Part shown: positions 11,702-26,114 of the stretch, in pieces
Layout of the letters: every line of letters begins with the position of its first letter
Position numbering within the stretch: position 1 is the stretch's first letter
Assembly (NCBI GenBank): GCA_013397455.1
Contig: VYZB01000213.1
Location: 1,350,909-1,414,908, forward strand
Reading direction: 5' to 3'
Origin: Crotophaga sulcirostris
Taxonomy: Eukaryota; Chordata; Aves; Cuculiformes; Crotophagidae
Length of the DNA stretch: 64,000 nucleotides
Program-made: the position numbers and the translations under genes
Notes under the pieces: model-generated
What the model saw: the letters and a program-made list of their open reading frames with translations, nothing else
The model's database searches: none
Told to the model about the DNA's origin: nothing

Positions 11702-14700
11702 AAAAGGCTTTTTAAAATTACTGCGGTTTTAGGGAATTTCTTATTGCTAATTTGACTGCAAAATGTATATGGAACAATGACTGTAGAGCAAGTCATCTAG
11801 ATCAGCTCAACTTTGTATCAGCAGTGGGGTACACTTGATGCAAATACTGCAGTTAGGTGCACCAAAAAATGTTTCCTAGACAGCAGCACTGAGAATCTCC
11901 CCTAACCTGCTGTTACAATTAGGATACCACACATCACAAAAAAGCACTACACAAATTCCGTCAATTGAAATACATCTTCATAATACATAAGACTGTGTAT
12001 ATATGTTTTTCTATATTGCAATATGTGCCATCATTAAGATCTCTTCACAAGATCTCTTGTTATAGTTTGAACCATTATAAAAAATTGCAGCCTAGAACAC
12101 ATAAATTCTGATACATGGCAACGTAAAGTTTTCCAGCACAGACAAGTCAAGTCTTGGTATTTGCTGATCTTGAGCAATTTACATGACAGAAAATAGCGAC
12201 TCTTTGCTATCTCCAAAATATTTGAAATAAGGAAACACATTAGATTATTTGATATTTTTTTCTGTTCTGAGAGTCTCTGCCTCATCCTTTGTGACAAATA
12301 ACATTAATTTTCTAGTAATCATATCATATCTTATTGCTGATTTGACAAAGTAGCTATAATATTATAGAAGACTTACATGGCCGGTTTAAAGCATGTAATT
12401 TATCTCTATTAGTGTGACACATAGTTAATAAATCCAAAATATTATGAATTCATGTTTAGAAAAATGACAGAATCAAGCAGCAGCAAGGATAATCTTTGTC
12501 ACCACGGCAACCATCCAGATTCTTCATGAGACGACAGCAAGGTTTATTGAATTATTGCAAGGGAGTATGTGTTTTAAAAAAAGTATTTCACTGTTTGTTT
12601 TCTTCTGTCAAGCAGACATGAAAAAACTATCTTTCCTCTTGTATTTCTTGGGTTTTGAATGGATAAATTCTTTATTTCCTTAAATATGGATGCTGCTTTT
12701 TAACCGTCTTCTCTAAACCCAAGGTCTTGTGCAGACATACACGACATGAAGGGTGATTACTTTAAATAAGTCTAAGAAGACAAGTTAGTAGTCTTCTCAT
12801 TGACTGTTTCAAGATGCTGAGAGGAGTTATATTTGACTATAGTGTTAACACGCCAATATATCTATTTACAGTTGACCCAAATCAGGCCCTCACAATCAGC
12901 TAACAATCAGTATTGAGGGTGGCTTTACTGAAAATCCCTGATGAACACGCAGTTTGGGGTTAGCTTCACCCACCCCTCATGCAGCTAATTTTCATTATCA
13001 GCAGTTCACATTGTCTAACAGTAGCCTGGCACTGGGCATGTACTAGGAAACGCCAGCACCAGGAAGATTGAGGTGGAAGAAAATAAAAATTAGTCTCCTG
13101 AATCCACGTGGCTGGTGTTGCAGCACTGTGAAGGCTTACACAAGTGTGAATGAATCATGGTAGGGCACGAGGAGATTCTCTTGGTTCCTGAAACAGATTT
13201 TCTGTCTTCATCTGCTCTCATGTTTCTGATTTTGCTTTTTTGTTATGTCCTTTTTAATATAGTAAAGTATAAAGCACTATACTTAGCCATTTAAATGGCA
13301 TTGTGTTATGATAAACACGTATGGGTCTCAGCCCCCATGAATTGCTTTATGTATCACGTGGAGTTATAACATGATGTAATATCCTATTTCTGTAATACAG
13401 GACTTCAAACTTAAAGAGGGCTACATTTCTTCCTTTAGTAGGAAAGCACAGTCCTGCATCTTGCTTCTTTAGAAAATGAAGTGAGTAGCAATTTGGTATT
13501 GCTAAAACAGCTCGTAGACCCTACATTTTGCTGAGTTTCCATTCTACAGATGAAACATGCTTTACAAAAAACAATCAACCAAATAAAAAATATAAATTAT
13601 ATAAGAAGCAGAGTGAGGAAAAAAAAGGGATTATTATCCCCATCTGAAACGTAGGAATTCCTAACTCAAGGTAACCCAGAAATTCAGTAAAAGAATTGGG
13701 AATTTAACTCAGATCCCTGACATTGAGCATTTTCCTCTCATACTTAATGCAATTCTGTTTCTATTTAAATACCATAGTGAGGATGGAACATAGATTTTAT
13801 GCGTCTACTGTTTTAAAGATACAATTGAATAATTGAATTCTACTTGAAATAATAATACATTGTTCTTTCTAGGAAAATTTTACCAGTTGGACATCTTTTT
13901 TGTGATGTCTTGCAGGTAACAAAATGATATACACCTTCAGTGCTTTGACGTTCTATCTCTTATAAATATGTATTTGGAAAAAGGAAAAATTCTTATTCAG
14001 AGTCCTGGAGAACCAGTGGTTAATAATTTGCTTTTAGGCAGTCAAAACCTTTACAGTTATTATCAGCAATTTAATGGGCCTATATCCTTGCTAGTTTATC
14101 AAGATTAATTGGTAGGAGGCAGTCGATTATCCTGAAGAGTTGGTGGAAATATATACTGAGAGCAAGTCAAGAGTGAGTGGTGTTAAGAACTTTAGAAGGT
14201 GAGAGGGATGTCATTTCTAAAGTGTTCTAGACGCTGTCTGTATGAAGAACTGTAGTCAGCTCTCTTGCTGCTGGTATCCTCAGGAGAAATGTGCAGTTGT
14301 GCAGATGATGTCTATTTTTAATCTAGATAGTACCAGCTGGTGAGGGTGACAGTTATCCTTGTGGGGCTAGGAGAATAAAAGAATTAGTGCATTAAAGCAA
14401 CTTCCAGCTAAAGACTAATACATGATGTAGCAATACTCTAGAGGTATAAAACCCCAAATTTTGCGACAGGAAGAAAACATGGGGGGAAAAAAAACCAAAC
14501 AGAAAATATTTACTCAGGCAATTAAATTGGTGTATTATGTCTATATCCAGGATCCAAATAGAATGTCAAAGAAAGCTTTAAATACCAACATTCAGTGTTG
14601 GAAAATGTAAGTGACACATACGACTAATTTAGGTGACTTCCCTTCTAGATTGCTAGTTGCAGTCTAATCCCCAGTATTTTTTTAGATCTTGCCCTATCCT

Positions 14701-17700
14701 GAGGATTCATAGCAACTTCAGGGTGGGGTACAGAACAACTTTTCCTGAAGTCTTGTGTTTAAGATCTGTCTTGAAAAAATGACAGGAGATGAATTGCCTC
14801 TTACCAATGAAAATGCTGAACGGTTTGTGTGCACATACAATATGTGCCATACCAGGCTACAGTGCCTCTTAAATATGGTTTCAAAATTGCTTATCCATAT
14901 CTTTGGCAATCACAGTTATAATTTAGAGTGAGGGTAGAGGTTTCTTTTTTCTTTTCCTTTTTTTTTTTCTTTCATATTTTTCAGAATTATACACCATCTC
15001 CTTCATTTGCTGTATAAGACTGCTTTTGACAGAGGTCACAGAAGACCATTTCTCATTCTTCTTGGTGAAAACCCTCTGCTCTGATTTATATTTACCCAAA
15101 GAAGCATGCTGTTCTGAACTGTAAATGTTGCTGTGAAGTGATTGATTGGCCCTAAACCTATTCAGTAAAGCTCAGCTACTTCACTTTTGTTCCCTTTATT
15201 CCCTCCACTTGATACTTTGTTTGGCATCACTAAACAGCTGTCAGAGATACAGACGAAATGACCTTCAAATATTTGTGAACAGTTTATCTATCTTAAGTAG
15301 CATACAGCAAACAAGTAGGCTTTATGCTACCCCAAGAATACAAGGACTTAACATGGCCTTCTAGATATATATTAGGCCTTCTTTACAATGCCGGATCAGT
15401 ACAAAAATGAATAGATTAGATTCCTGTTGAACAGATATTCAATTGCTTCCACTTTATTGTAGTTTCACTGGTCTGTAATAGAAACCCACTGTATGTGACC
15501 TTCTGACATCATCATCTTACTGAAGGGTGATGCCAGGATGATTTTTTATCTTATTTTTGCTTTTGCAAGACTACATAGGAAAGGAGATGCACTGCGAGGA
15601 TGTTATTTTCAGAACAGTGTGCATGTTATCTTCATGACAGGAAGACAAGTCAGCCCGTGTGAAGATTTTATTATAAGCTACTCTTTCATAATCTCCAACT
15701 TTCTAAACTCAACTTTTCTCATTATTTTAAATACAATTAAATATGTACATACTTTTACATATAGGTATGTTTAAAATAGCATTCCTTTTACTATAAAATA
15801 ATATAGCTTTAGCAATTAATGATGAATAAAATTGTGTCAGTATATTACTATGTACTTATTTAAACCGTTTCATAACAAAATTGCTGATTGGTGTAGCTTT
15901 TATATGTTTTTATATGTTTGGGAATTTTTGTGTATCTACCAGGACTGCTTAAAAATTAAATCCTTCAAACTCTTGAAATACAAAACTATATTTCAGTAAA
16001 ATGAGAAAATAGTTATTTCTTCTGAAAAACTGAGATGAGAGGGAAAGTTTGATAGAAATCCAAAAGGTTGAAGAACTAGTTGTAAACATGGGAACTGTTA
16101 CATAGTTCTCTTAAGATTAGTTTCATTGAAATAAATCCAAAAGTTGTAGTACATCCTCCACCAAAAAAAAAGGAAATTTGTTGTGGTTAATTCCAGCTTG
16201 AAAGCCTCAGTTTACCAAGGCAAATTGAACTTGACACAGTGCACAACCGTTTTTTTTTCTAAAGCCTAAATGATTTTATGTTTTAGGATTACTTTTCCCT
16301 CTGGTGTTTTGGGTTTACTTTTCTCTCTGACAAGGTTTTTATTTGCAGCAGAAAAGCAGTATCTTAATATAAAGGTTTTCAAGCAGAGAAAGGTACTTGG
16401 AATTATCTTTAACTAACCATCCTGCAAGCAGCACTAGCATCCTTCAGGAAGACTTGCAGGCAGACTGTTTTATATGGAGGAATTTTAATGACTGGGCTTT
16501 CGAAAGAATTTAAAGTGGAAGGTATTAAATGATCTTCAACCCTAAACATTTAATGCATAAAAGTAATTTTTATTCCAAGTACATAAATATATTAAGACTG
16601 TTGTTTTCATTCCCAGACTGCAGTTCTGTAACTTGGTTCTCAAATGTAAAAGGAATGCTAACTATACTTTGACTAAAAAACAACAAAAAACCCCACAAAA
16701 AAGTCCAATACAAATGAATCAGAGATAGAGCCATTTGATGAAAAGCAGGTTTTTCTTTCTGTGGAAAGTAAAATTGTCTTTATATTTTTCTCTTTATAGA
16801 TTCCAGCTTGCAAAGATGTTATTGGACCGCTTTTAAATGATTGTTTCATAATCAGTTTTATCAGAGTATGCATATAATTGAATGTAATTTCATGCAGACA
16901 AAATGCAGACAAAAATTCTAGACCTCTAAATACAGTAAAATTATATATATAGTAGTACATAAACCCTCTAATCTTGATTAGCATCAGAGAAATCTTCTTC
17001 GATATAAATCTATTCAATAGGTTTGGGGATTTTGGGGTGAAAGGAGGAAAAATATAGAACAAAGAACTGACAAGACTAACCACAGCTCCTCTGCTCAGCT
17101 TTGAAAAACCTCGGCTCTGCAGATCCTACCTTAATGTATTGGTTTGCAAATATATGTTCCTACAAATTCAATCACTTCCAGATCAAATTGGGTTTTTTTA
17201 GGGGCCTGGTATGCAAAAGAGAGATACTGTTTCTGTGGGTCATGAGCATGGAACTCCGCTTACTATGTCCTCTACTTGGCACATCTGTAGATGTGAGCGG
17301 TTTTGAGTTCTCTCAGAAACATGCAGGACCCCCGGGTTTGGTGCTATGGGTTTAACTGAGTTTTGGTTGACCCCCTCACTTACTGCGTCAGGTATTTGCC
17401 TTGTCTCAGGCACAGAAGATTCCCAGCCAGGGGAGCATTTGCCTAACACTCCTCTCTTCTCTCAAGGTGAGAACCACCCCAATGCTCCACCGCTAGGGCA
17501 TAAGTGAAGATGTCCACTGCAAACCTTTGTGCTGCTGCACTTCTACCCAGGATTTCTACGAGCCTTGTGGTTCAAAGTTCCCTGGTTGTCTTTTAAAAGA
17601 TAGCTGGCTAGTTTGTATTAAAATGTCTCAAGTGGAAACAAATTGCTATTCAGTCGGCCGAAGAATTATAATTGAACATTCCTATTCCCTAGTGGCGTAC

Positions 17701-20252
17701 TGGTTTTTTTCCATCTAGATAATATGGAAAATAATATCTTTACATTATAAAATGCTATTTTATAGTGGATATGCTATTATTGTATTGATCAGAATAAGTA
17801 AAACAAGATGAGATTGTTAAAAGAATACTAATAACATAAATGGATACAACAAAAATGAAAAATGCAAAAAATACATATCTGGAAAAGCAATTTAACATTT
17901 AAGAATTAAATCAATCCATGATTTCCATCTTTTAATACAGGATGTACTTTACAAAAAGCTACGCAAAATGCTTTATAGTAAAGTGTAGCCTAGGGAGACA
18001 GTGAAAGCCTTTTAGAGAGATCTATAATAGCAACTCATACACAGAAAAGTGAACATTACCATATGGCAACATAAAAGAAACTGAATTCAGAAGGCATTAG
18101 CAGTACAAATAGATATATACTTCAGGGATGAGCAGAACTGCATAATTAATTTCTAAAACACATATATAACAACCACATCAGCAACTCAGTTTTGAGGTTG
18201 CATCTGTAGTACTCTGGATTTCTTTTCTCTAGTCCATTTCCATTTTTTTTGCTTGGAAACCATCTTCTGAACACAAATGTTACCTCCAGAAAACTCACTT
18301 GTTTTCTTTAACTTTCCAAATTTGTTATTGCATAACAGAAGGACTTGTATATGATAAAAATTGTTCAAATTTCAATATTCTGCCCAGAAATAAAATTAGT
18401 TGCCATGTTAGTCAGCAATGTGAATTTTTCCAGATATTCTTCTGATATAAACTATAGTAATAACAAATGATAATTTATATATAACTTACAGTTATTATAA
18501 GTTTTAGCAAACCCTTTCAGTAAAAAAATTTATATTTAAAAACCTTAATAGGCTCCTGGTGTCATTTTAAACATCCTAAGGCACCCTGGTATTCACCAGC
18601 TACCTGTAAGGGTAGGTCCCATAGGTCCTCTGTCATGTTTGCCAGTCCCATGCTACATCTAAGATATTTTGTGGGATCTAAAATGGCACTAGTTAGCTGT
18701 GTTTATTCACCTGAATCCTGCCTACTGTGTTTCCACTGTGGGAAAAGCTTGTTACTTGATGCTACTGAGTTAAAAGTAAAAAGAATCAAACTTTCTAATG
18801 TATGCCAGACTTCTTTAAGACAACAGATATCTGAGCAGGATTAAATACTAACCATGTGGGAATTCAGGAAAGAAAAATATCTTCTACAAAATCTTGTTAC
18901 AAAAAGAACATTGTTCCAGCAGCTTACTTCCATTGTGATTTTGCTCCTTAACTTTAATAATAATGTATATATTGTGTGTAGCTTTGGGTTCATGGAAAGT
19001 GGTAGATGGATTACAGCCATGCAAGAACTGGGTTCCTATTGAATTTAGTGACACAATGGGTAAGGGAGTCCCTGACTGGGGCAAATAGTTAGGGTGTGGA
19101 CAACTGTTTTGAGAAATGATTACTATATTTTTAACAGTTCTTATAGCCTTCCTAACACATTTACATTGACCATTCTTAGGCAGCAATCAGGACTTTGTTC
19201 CTGTCCACTGGATCATATATAGCATTGTTATATACTTTGTAGATAAAAATAATCTGACATACATTATAAATTGCAAGACTAAAATCTTAAATATTTGTCA
19301 GCATGTTTTTCCCTACCCTGTCTGAATACACAAATCAGTTCTTTTTAGGCTTATACAGACCATACTATCAAAACCACTTCCAAATTAAAATTCGCAAATC
19401 CCCTACCAGTCTTTTCTAAAGCAGATTGCTTCTACCTCTCTCATTTCTCAGGCAAAGCTGTCATAGATATTTACTCGATCACTCTTAAAGGGAGTTGTAG
19501 GAAATTATCTGGTCTGAGAGCCTTTACTTTTGGGAGCACTTTATTTGTTGTTGTTAGCATAGTTTAATACCCAGATCTGAACGAAAAAATAGTTTATGCC
19601 AAATACATTCTGACTGTCTTTGCTTAACTTTGAGGGGATTAATGGGAGTAATGGGAATGAGTGTCTGGAGTCAGGTCCAGGAGAACTCGACCTTGGTTAG
19701 AGCTGCTTAAGATAAGTCACTGCAACAAACTCTACTCTTAAAAGCTGCCACGGCTTTTAAAAAGAGTGTGACGTGTATGTCTTCAGCATCTTAATAACCA
19801 ACCTAATACTCACGCAACCATATTGTCATTTGAACTGAGGACAGAAGTATAAGGTACTTGGCTGAAAAGTTTATTTGTCATTAGCAAAGTTTCTTGCAAC
19901 CTCTAACAGAGGATCCTGCAGTTTGCGGCTTCTTGTTTTAATCTATGATTTGTTAGTTGTCATTTTCGAAAAAAAATAAGAGTTTTATAGACAAGTAAGG
20001 AGAATAAGACCATTTAATATAACCATTTTATACAATTTTCTATCTTATATATGAGCTAACTCACAGAAATTTAGAGATCCATCTCTACTTGGAGGAAATA
20101 AATTTTCTTTTGATTGTTGGTATAGAATAATCTTACACCAATAAAAGCCTAATAAAGAGATGGTAACAGTGCCACTATGGTCCTTTATTCCTCACTCAGC
20201 TTTCTAAGCTCATAGCATTTATTGAAATGAAAATCATTTACATGGTGATTTG

Positions 20253-20300
20253 TGGGGGGGTAGGTTAAGAGAGAGAGATAGGCAGAGAGACAAAGACAGG
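20253..20300. repeat. G8 run and purine-rich GA repeat
   Basis: Eight G (20253-20260) are followed by AGAGAGAGA-type sequence and AGGCAGAGAGACAAAGACAG. This is a low-complexity purine strand within intron 4. Confidence 0.6.
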
Positions 20301-22054
20301 ATTGAATCTAAGCCCAAATATAAAACCGAGAAAGGATAACTTACCAAAACAATATGACCATATAATGGATTTGCATTTCACAGTGAGAATACATTGGCTG
20401 TTTTAGAGTAGAAGATAGTATTTTAACATAAAAATCTCACTGCTACACATGCACAGATTGTCAGGTATACCCTGGCTTGCTGAATGAGGAATCCATGTTC
20501 AGATTTTAAATGTTCAGCTACCCATGTATAAATTGGAGTGAAGTTCCAGAACAGTTTAATAATGATATTTTTAGCCATGGATGATGCTGAAGTGTCTGCA
20601 CTTGCTTATATTTTACAGATAATTAATTACAATATTGTACACTAGGTTTCTTAGCTCTTTTTCAAACTCACAACTGATGTCAGTAACATCTACCATAAAT
20701 AGTAAATAAATATTCCTCTCTTTCTATGACAATAATTTCTAGTAAAAAGGACCAAATATATAAAACATACAACTGTCAAATAATTGGATTTGTCTCTAAA
20801 CATTAAACTAAGATTAGCAGTCATAACCAGAAATAAAGCCAAAAACACATTAAGCCTGCTACAAACTGTTATTAGGTTTCTCAATATCTTTTATGAAAAT
20901 GCATGTTGAGAATATGCATTGTTAAAGACTTCAAAGTCCTCTACAGAAATATCATTCACTACTTCCACTGAAAACCACTTTCTTTCTGGACAATATCAAA
21001 TGTTCACTCTTTTCCAATTATTAAAGATAAATATTAGTGATAAGACTTGGACTGGCAAAAATAATTTCAATAAAAAAGACACTCGAGAGGCATTCTGAAA
21101 CTGATAGTCCTGTTGCATGTGCAAGCCCATTGTCATTACTTTTTTATTACTTTTTCTTTCAATTTACTTCTCTAAGTAGGTGATCTTTGCTTTCTTCAGG
21201 CTCGTTAATATCTTTACAATTTTTTTTGCTTCCTTCATCGCTACACAGTGTCCTTACCAACCCCCCTGAATTTTTTCAATATGCGATTACATTGCACAAT
21301 CTTCTTATTTTTTCAGTTGCTATGTTCCATTATAAAGTTTTTTTTGTGCTAATATTTTAACATTCATAAAATCCGCTAGTCAGCAAAGCAAAAGACTGAA
21401 GGTTTGTCCATACACCAAAAATAGGTATGGAGATTTTTTCGAAAACTCTCAGCCTATTCATGAATACCACAACAACTGTGGGTTAGAGCCACTAAAAATA
21501 CTTAAAAATCAGGCACAGCAATCATAATGCAGGGTGAAATTTGAGAGAGATTTTCTGTAAATATGTGCAGAATTGCAAACTGTTTATCTTCTGGAGATGG
21601 TGGTAGTGTACTGCACTATCTCATTGAGTCATTTTTTTTATTTGGGATGTTCAAATGCCACAAGCATAAGAACCACCTGAAGAAGGATAATTTACGGAGT
21701 TATAAATAACAATGCTGTGCAGAGTGAAAGGGACTTTGATGCAGAAAATATCTAATTGAAAGCCAACAACATTCCATAGCCTAAAAATTTGGTTCTGATT
21801 TTGTGGACCTAACTATTAACATTTTGATACCCAAAAAGTCTCCAAGGTGTATAGACGGTCCTCCTTTGGGTCCAGCCCTAACAGTAATCACACCTGAAAA
21901 ATCATGGACGAACTGTCTTCTTTTGGTTTAGAAATCTTTCCTTCTGGAACTCTTATTTCTGGACAATAGACATGAGAGCATACATTAGTTAGGAAAAGAT
22001 GCTCGAAGAGATGTGAACCGTGTGCTCTGAGCAACAAATTGTGATATTTGTGAG

Positions 22055-22120
22055 GGTTCATAGAAACATCTGGTTGGAAAAGACCTCTGAGATCATTGTG
22101 TTCTACCTGCATGAGCTCAT
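22055..22120 (-). mobile_element. Short CR1 3'-end relic
   Basis: TTCATAGAAACATCTGGTTG followed by GAAAAGACCTCTGAGATCAT is the reverse complement of a CR1 3' terminus of the subfamily with a GGTTGGAAAAGACC motif. The homology fades within about 70 bp into unrelated sequence, so only the extreme 3' end survives. Confidence 0.75.
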
Positions 22121-24234
22121 CTGAGTCCTCGTCTCACCTCCCAGGACTTTTCCTTCTGCTCTCTTGAGCTTTAGCCCTGGGAGAGAATTTCACTGCACGT
22201 AGGCAGAAAAGCTGTTGACTCTAAACTTTGCCATAGGGCTCCTGGAAAAATTCTTTATAGGCTTAGGCCCAAGCAATTCAGCGCCTTGCTATTTACAAAT
22301 TTTTAAGACAAGTTTGCGAAGAGAGACAATAACAACTCTGAGGAGCTCACAGCTGCCTCTCACTGAGTAGGCACATGCAATACTCTGCACTGGCCTTTCT
22401 AAGAGACTGGTGGCTTCAGGCCACATATGTTACATTTCTGTAGCCCAGAAAAAGAGGTGATAAAATAAAGTATAATCAAGGCCAGATGCTAACTGCCAAG
22501 AGGAAATAGAAACCTGCAGTGACCTGGATATGATAATTTATTTGAGGATGTTGCTATGGAAAACTTAAGGTTATACTCAAAAAGGGTCTTTGACCACTTT
22601 CTTCATCAGTCCTAGTCAAGAAACAACTTGTTGCAGGGAGATAAAGATGTGACTTCTCTGCAAGATGGAGGGAAAGATCATGAGCAAACATCCAGGAAGT
22701 GGAAAATCCCACTCAATATCTGTTTTATAGCTCAGGGAGATGAAACATGCTTGAATTTGGGCTTTTTCACATATGTTTGTATGAGTTATCCTATAAGATA
22801 TGAAGTCCAGAGGAATAACTAGCTCCTTGTCCATTTCCTTCATCCCAAAGACAGAAGACTTTGTCAGGCATTTTCCTCCAGAGCAGGGTTGTGAGTTTTG
22901 AATACTGAGAAAAAATTTCAAGGTGGCAGTTAGATACTCAGCTCCTTGGATGAAGGACTTTGAGGTCCAATCAATCATCTCATTCCTTCCAACTGACTAA
23001 TTTAAGCAGCTTCCAGTTTATTTTGAAGGCTCCTCTGAATTCTGTTTCTACAATCTAGGATTCCAATGAAAAGTATAAGGCATGATTATGTCTCTGATTT
23101 CCAAAGAAGCAAGCATTGTGAGCACGGTACTGTCATAATATTTTTATGGATTAGACCTATCAAGTAGTGAAGCACCTTCACAATACTCCAAGCCTGATCA
23201 GCTACACTAGCCCATGGTGAGAAGACACTTTCTACCCATGTACCTGGCGTCCCTGCCAGCAACACATTACAGCTTCAGACTCTGTACCCACTGTAAAACT
23301 AACAATGCATTTTTCTCTCTGGGAGAAGAGACAGGGAAATACTGAGCCCTTTTGAGATTTTTACCACTGGAGTAAAGAGATGGAATGTTTTCCTACAGAG
23401 TTTCTAAGTTTTCTTTGGTCCTAACACAGAAGGGTCTTCACACCTATTCATTCCTTGGCTGTCCTTTTGAAACTGGGAAAATGTGTCATTAAATAGAAGT
23501 CTGACCCAGTTCCAATTAACTGCAGAGAAAACTGAACTGTGATCTCAGCATCAACGGGGCTGATAGATTCTTCAATATCAGCATTTACCTACTGAGAGTT
23601 TGATGGCTACTGAACTCAAATAACATAGGACTGGTTACATATCTTGTCATTATCAAGCTGTGCTCAATTTGGCAAAAAAACCACATCCTAGTTTTGAAAA
23701 GCTTTACATCCTATCATTGATATTTCAAACCTTCTAATGCATTTTTATTTAGACTTAATAGAAGTTGAACTTAAGTTTTATGTTTCAGCATAAAAATTTT
23801 CATGTCTGAAAAGATTTACATTATAAATACTGCTTGCTTCACTTGTCTGCTCTAAAAATTCAATGATAACCATTTTTTTTTCAAAAGGTTCAGGTTTTCT
23901 ATGCAGATGTACACATAACTCATAGTGGCATTAATAAGAATCTTGCATACAGGACAAGGGTACAGATAATATTATTTCTGAACTCTATTTTTTTAATTAA
24001 AATTTTTCATATCTTCTGGATAAAAATGAAGCAGTCAAGAATTCTCACAGAGCAGCAAACAGTACAGTAAGTACTTTTATTTGACTTTCTTATTTAATGA
24101 TTTTGTTAAAAAATACCTTATATCATTAGTAGACTGACATATAACTAATAACAGAATTTATATCATAGATACACTAGTTTATTCTTAAAATGGTTGCAAA
24201 ACATTTGCCCTCTACAGTAAGACAACTGACCAAC

Positions 24235-24261
24235 CTTTTTTGAGGGAAGGTTCCATTTCAC
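24235..24261 (-). CDS. TRDN: Triadin exon 4: 27-bp micro-exon
   Basis: This is too short to appear as an open frame and was found by searching the intron for the expected link peptide. With the G carried over from exon 3 it reads GEMEPSLKK, which corresponds to the mammalian link of the form GE-(I/D)-(E)-P-P-L-(R)-K-K and is about two codons shorter. It is phase 1 to phase 1, like its neighbours. The acceptor side is strong: a CTGAC branch motif about 27 bases upstream, a long T-rich tract and GGTCTAG ending at 24262. The donor AAAAAAG|GTTGGT (24235/24234) is weaker than the other donors of the gene but keeps G at +5. Joined to exon 5 the frame continues as VIHRDKPEKQEK, matching the triadin order. 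The weak donor suggests the exon may be skipped in some transcripts. The call rests on frame, order and splice signals, not on transcript data. Confidence 0.8.
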
Positions 24262-26114
24262 CTAGACCAAAAGAAAATAAAAAAATGTCAGAGAAGAGAT
24301 ATCCAAATAAAAAAAACAATCTAACAACAGAAAAGCCACCATTTTTTCTCACATTGGCTAATTTTAATTTTTTAAAAAATCATGTTCTTTATATGCGAGA
24401 TGGCAAGCACTCTATTCTGAGATTTTGAATTTTTCATTACATATCTCTCTTACCATAGAGGTTTTCCTGGGTTTGGGGTAGATATATTCAACATGCAACA
24501 GTAATGACTGAAAAATCCTAATCTGTGTTTGTGCTTCTGAATATTATGTTATGATTATAGTTTACAATTTTCTTGAAGTTACACATGCTTCCATGTTTTA
24601 AGGAAAGGCCCAGTATCTCCAAATAAAAAAATCCATGTGCAGGTTAGCAAGACTGTAAATCTAGCAACACTTCCAGTGAAATCCAAAGAAAAAATTACTA
24701 CCTTTCAGTGGGACTATGAGCATTTGATTGCTGCCATATGTCACTCCACCTCCTTGCAGGACATGGAGTTCACAGGACTGAGCCTGACTGTGGCAAGAAC
24801 ACCGAAATGTACAACGGGCAGTAAGCTCACATGCAAGTACGCTTTATGATACAATGTAGTAAGTTGTCTACTGCTTTTTCATGCTCCTGGTAGTTATTGA
24901 TGAAATTCCTCTTGGGCCAAAAACTGAAACTTCCTAGTGTGCATTCAGGTCTTGAATTTTTGTTCGTTGTATATTTTATGGTCTTACCTACTTTCATTAC
25001 CATTTACCCACTTGAGTATTTGAAAGCTTTCAGGTCTTTTAGGAGCTGTGAAATTGTAAAAATGAACATTTTTCAAACTTTAGCAATCTCTTAATATTTC
25101 ACTTTTTCTGTTTCTCAACCGTATGAGAGCTAGTTGTATATCATATCTCAGAATAGGATGCCCAGTTCACAGACTCACATGTAGAAGCCTATGTATTAGT
25201 ATTCATATATTGTGCTAATATAAAAAGATCATGCACTCAATTAAAAGGCAGAAATTTGACAATGTGTCAGTGTTTATGAACAAACAGGTTAAAGTCAGTT
25301 TCAACGCATGTTGCTTTTTAATTATATTCTGGTATAGCCAAATTGAATACAAAATAAACTACTGTGCAATGAAGATGTCACTCCTACACTTATTGCTTGT
25401 CAAAATGACCAATATGATGTGACATGATGATCCACTACTGCTCTGCTCATATCAGAGAACTACTTTTTTATAACGGGAGGATAGTTATTTCCAAACTTGA
25501 AAAGCTAGCAATTTACTTTCATTTATCAGGTGATGTCAAATGAAGAATGCTAATATCATGGCATCATTTCTGGTAAACTGAATTATTTGCAGTACATCAT
25601 CCAAAATTTGCATAGTTCTGGCAAAATGCTATTTTTTCATTCCTTTTTTTGTTGTTATTGGGACTTTATTTTTAATATATTGTCACGTCATCAACATATC
25701 AAATAAAAAACTTCAAAGTTTCTTGCTCTATCATCTTCTGTATTTACTGTAGTTCTTTAGATTCTTACTGATTAAAAAAAATTAGCTATTATCATTCTCT
25801 GAAGGAGTATCCTGATGCATATTATTGTTGTGGCTTTACAGCCTTGTATAAATTAGCATTCTTTGCTTCAAGGTGTACTAATGGTAATATTTAATTCTGA
25901 CAGTTTTTTGTAAGGGTACATTAAACACAAGATGAAAGCTAACAAAGACACTAATTTACTGATTGGAATAGCCAATAGATGCTTTGCTAGCAACAACATT
26001 CACTTTTCATTTTCTTTGACCTTCTTGTCTGTGAGGTTAAAAGCTGAGTAAGCCAACATAATGCATGTAAACCAGCAGTTAGAGCAGTTACAGAAGTCTT
26101 TACATTACAAATAC
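24262..26114 (-). other. TRDN: TRDN intron 3 (1.85 kb)
   Basis: Short intron between exon 3 and the proposed micro-exon 4, with donor GTATTT and acceptor GGTCTAG. I see no repeat or RNA gene in it. Three plus-strand open frames of 62-70 codons (24240-24428, 24637-24849 and 24897-25094) are on the wrong strand for the gene, show no recognisable domain, and the first overlaps exon 4 in antisense. Confidence 0.75.

Larger units (their letters stand above)
2032..24234 (-). other. TRDN: TRDN intron 4 (22.2 kb)
   Basis: Large intron between the micro-exon 4 donor (GTTGGT) and the exon 5 acceptor (TTTCTAG). Apart from four CR1-derived fragments (4351-4870, 6655-6775, 7590-7840, 22055-22120), homopolymer runs and simple repeats, it is AT-rich DNA with no coding signal. 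The longest frame (16673-17083 minus, 136 codons) is Phe/Ile/Lys-rich, as expected of translated AT-rich DNA, and resembles no family I know. A slightly GC-richer patch at 17290-17560 is unexplained. Confidence 0.75.

Noticed and set aside
16673..17083. 136-codon minus-strand frame in intron 4.
   Set aside because: Composition is that of translated AT-rich DNA, with no domain, no splice context fitting triadin and no homology I recognise.
22616..22978. 120-codon minus-strand frame with partly overlapping plus-strand frame.
   Set aside because: No recognisable domain, and it falls in an intron where the triadin protein needs no extra exon.
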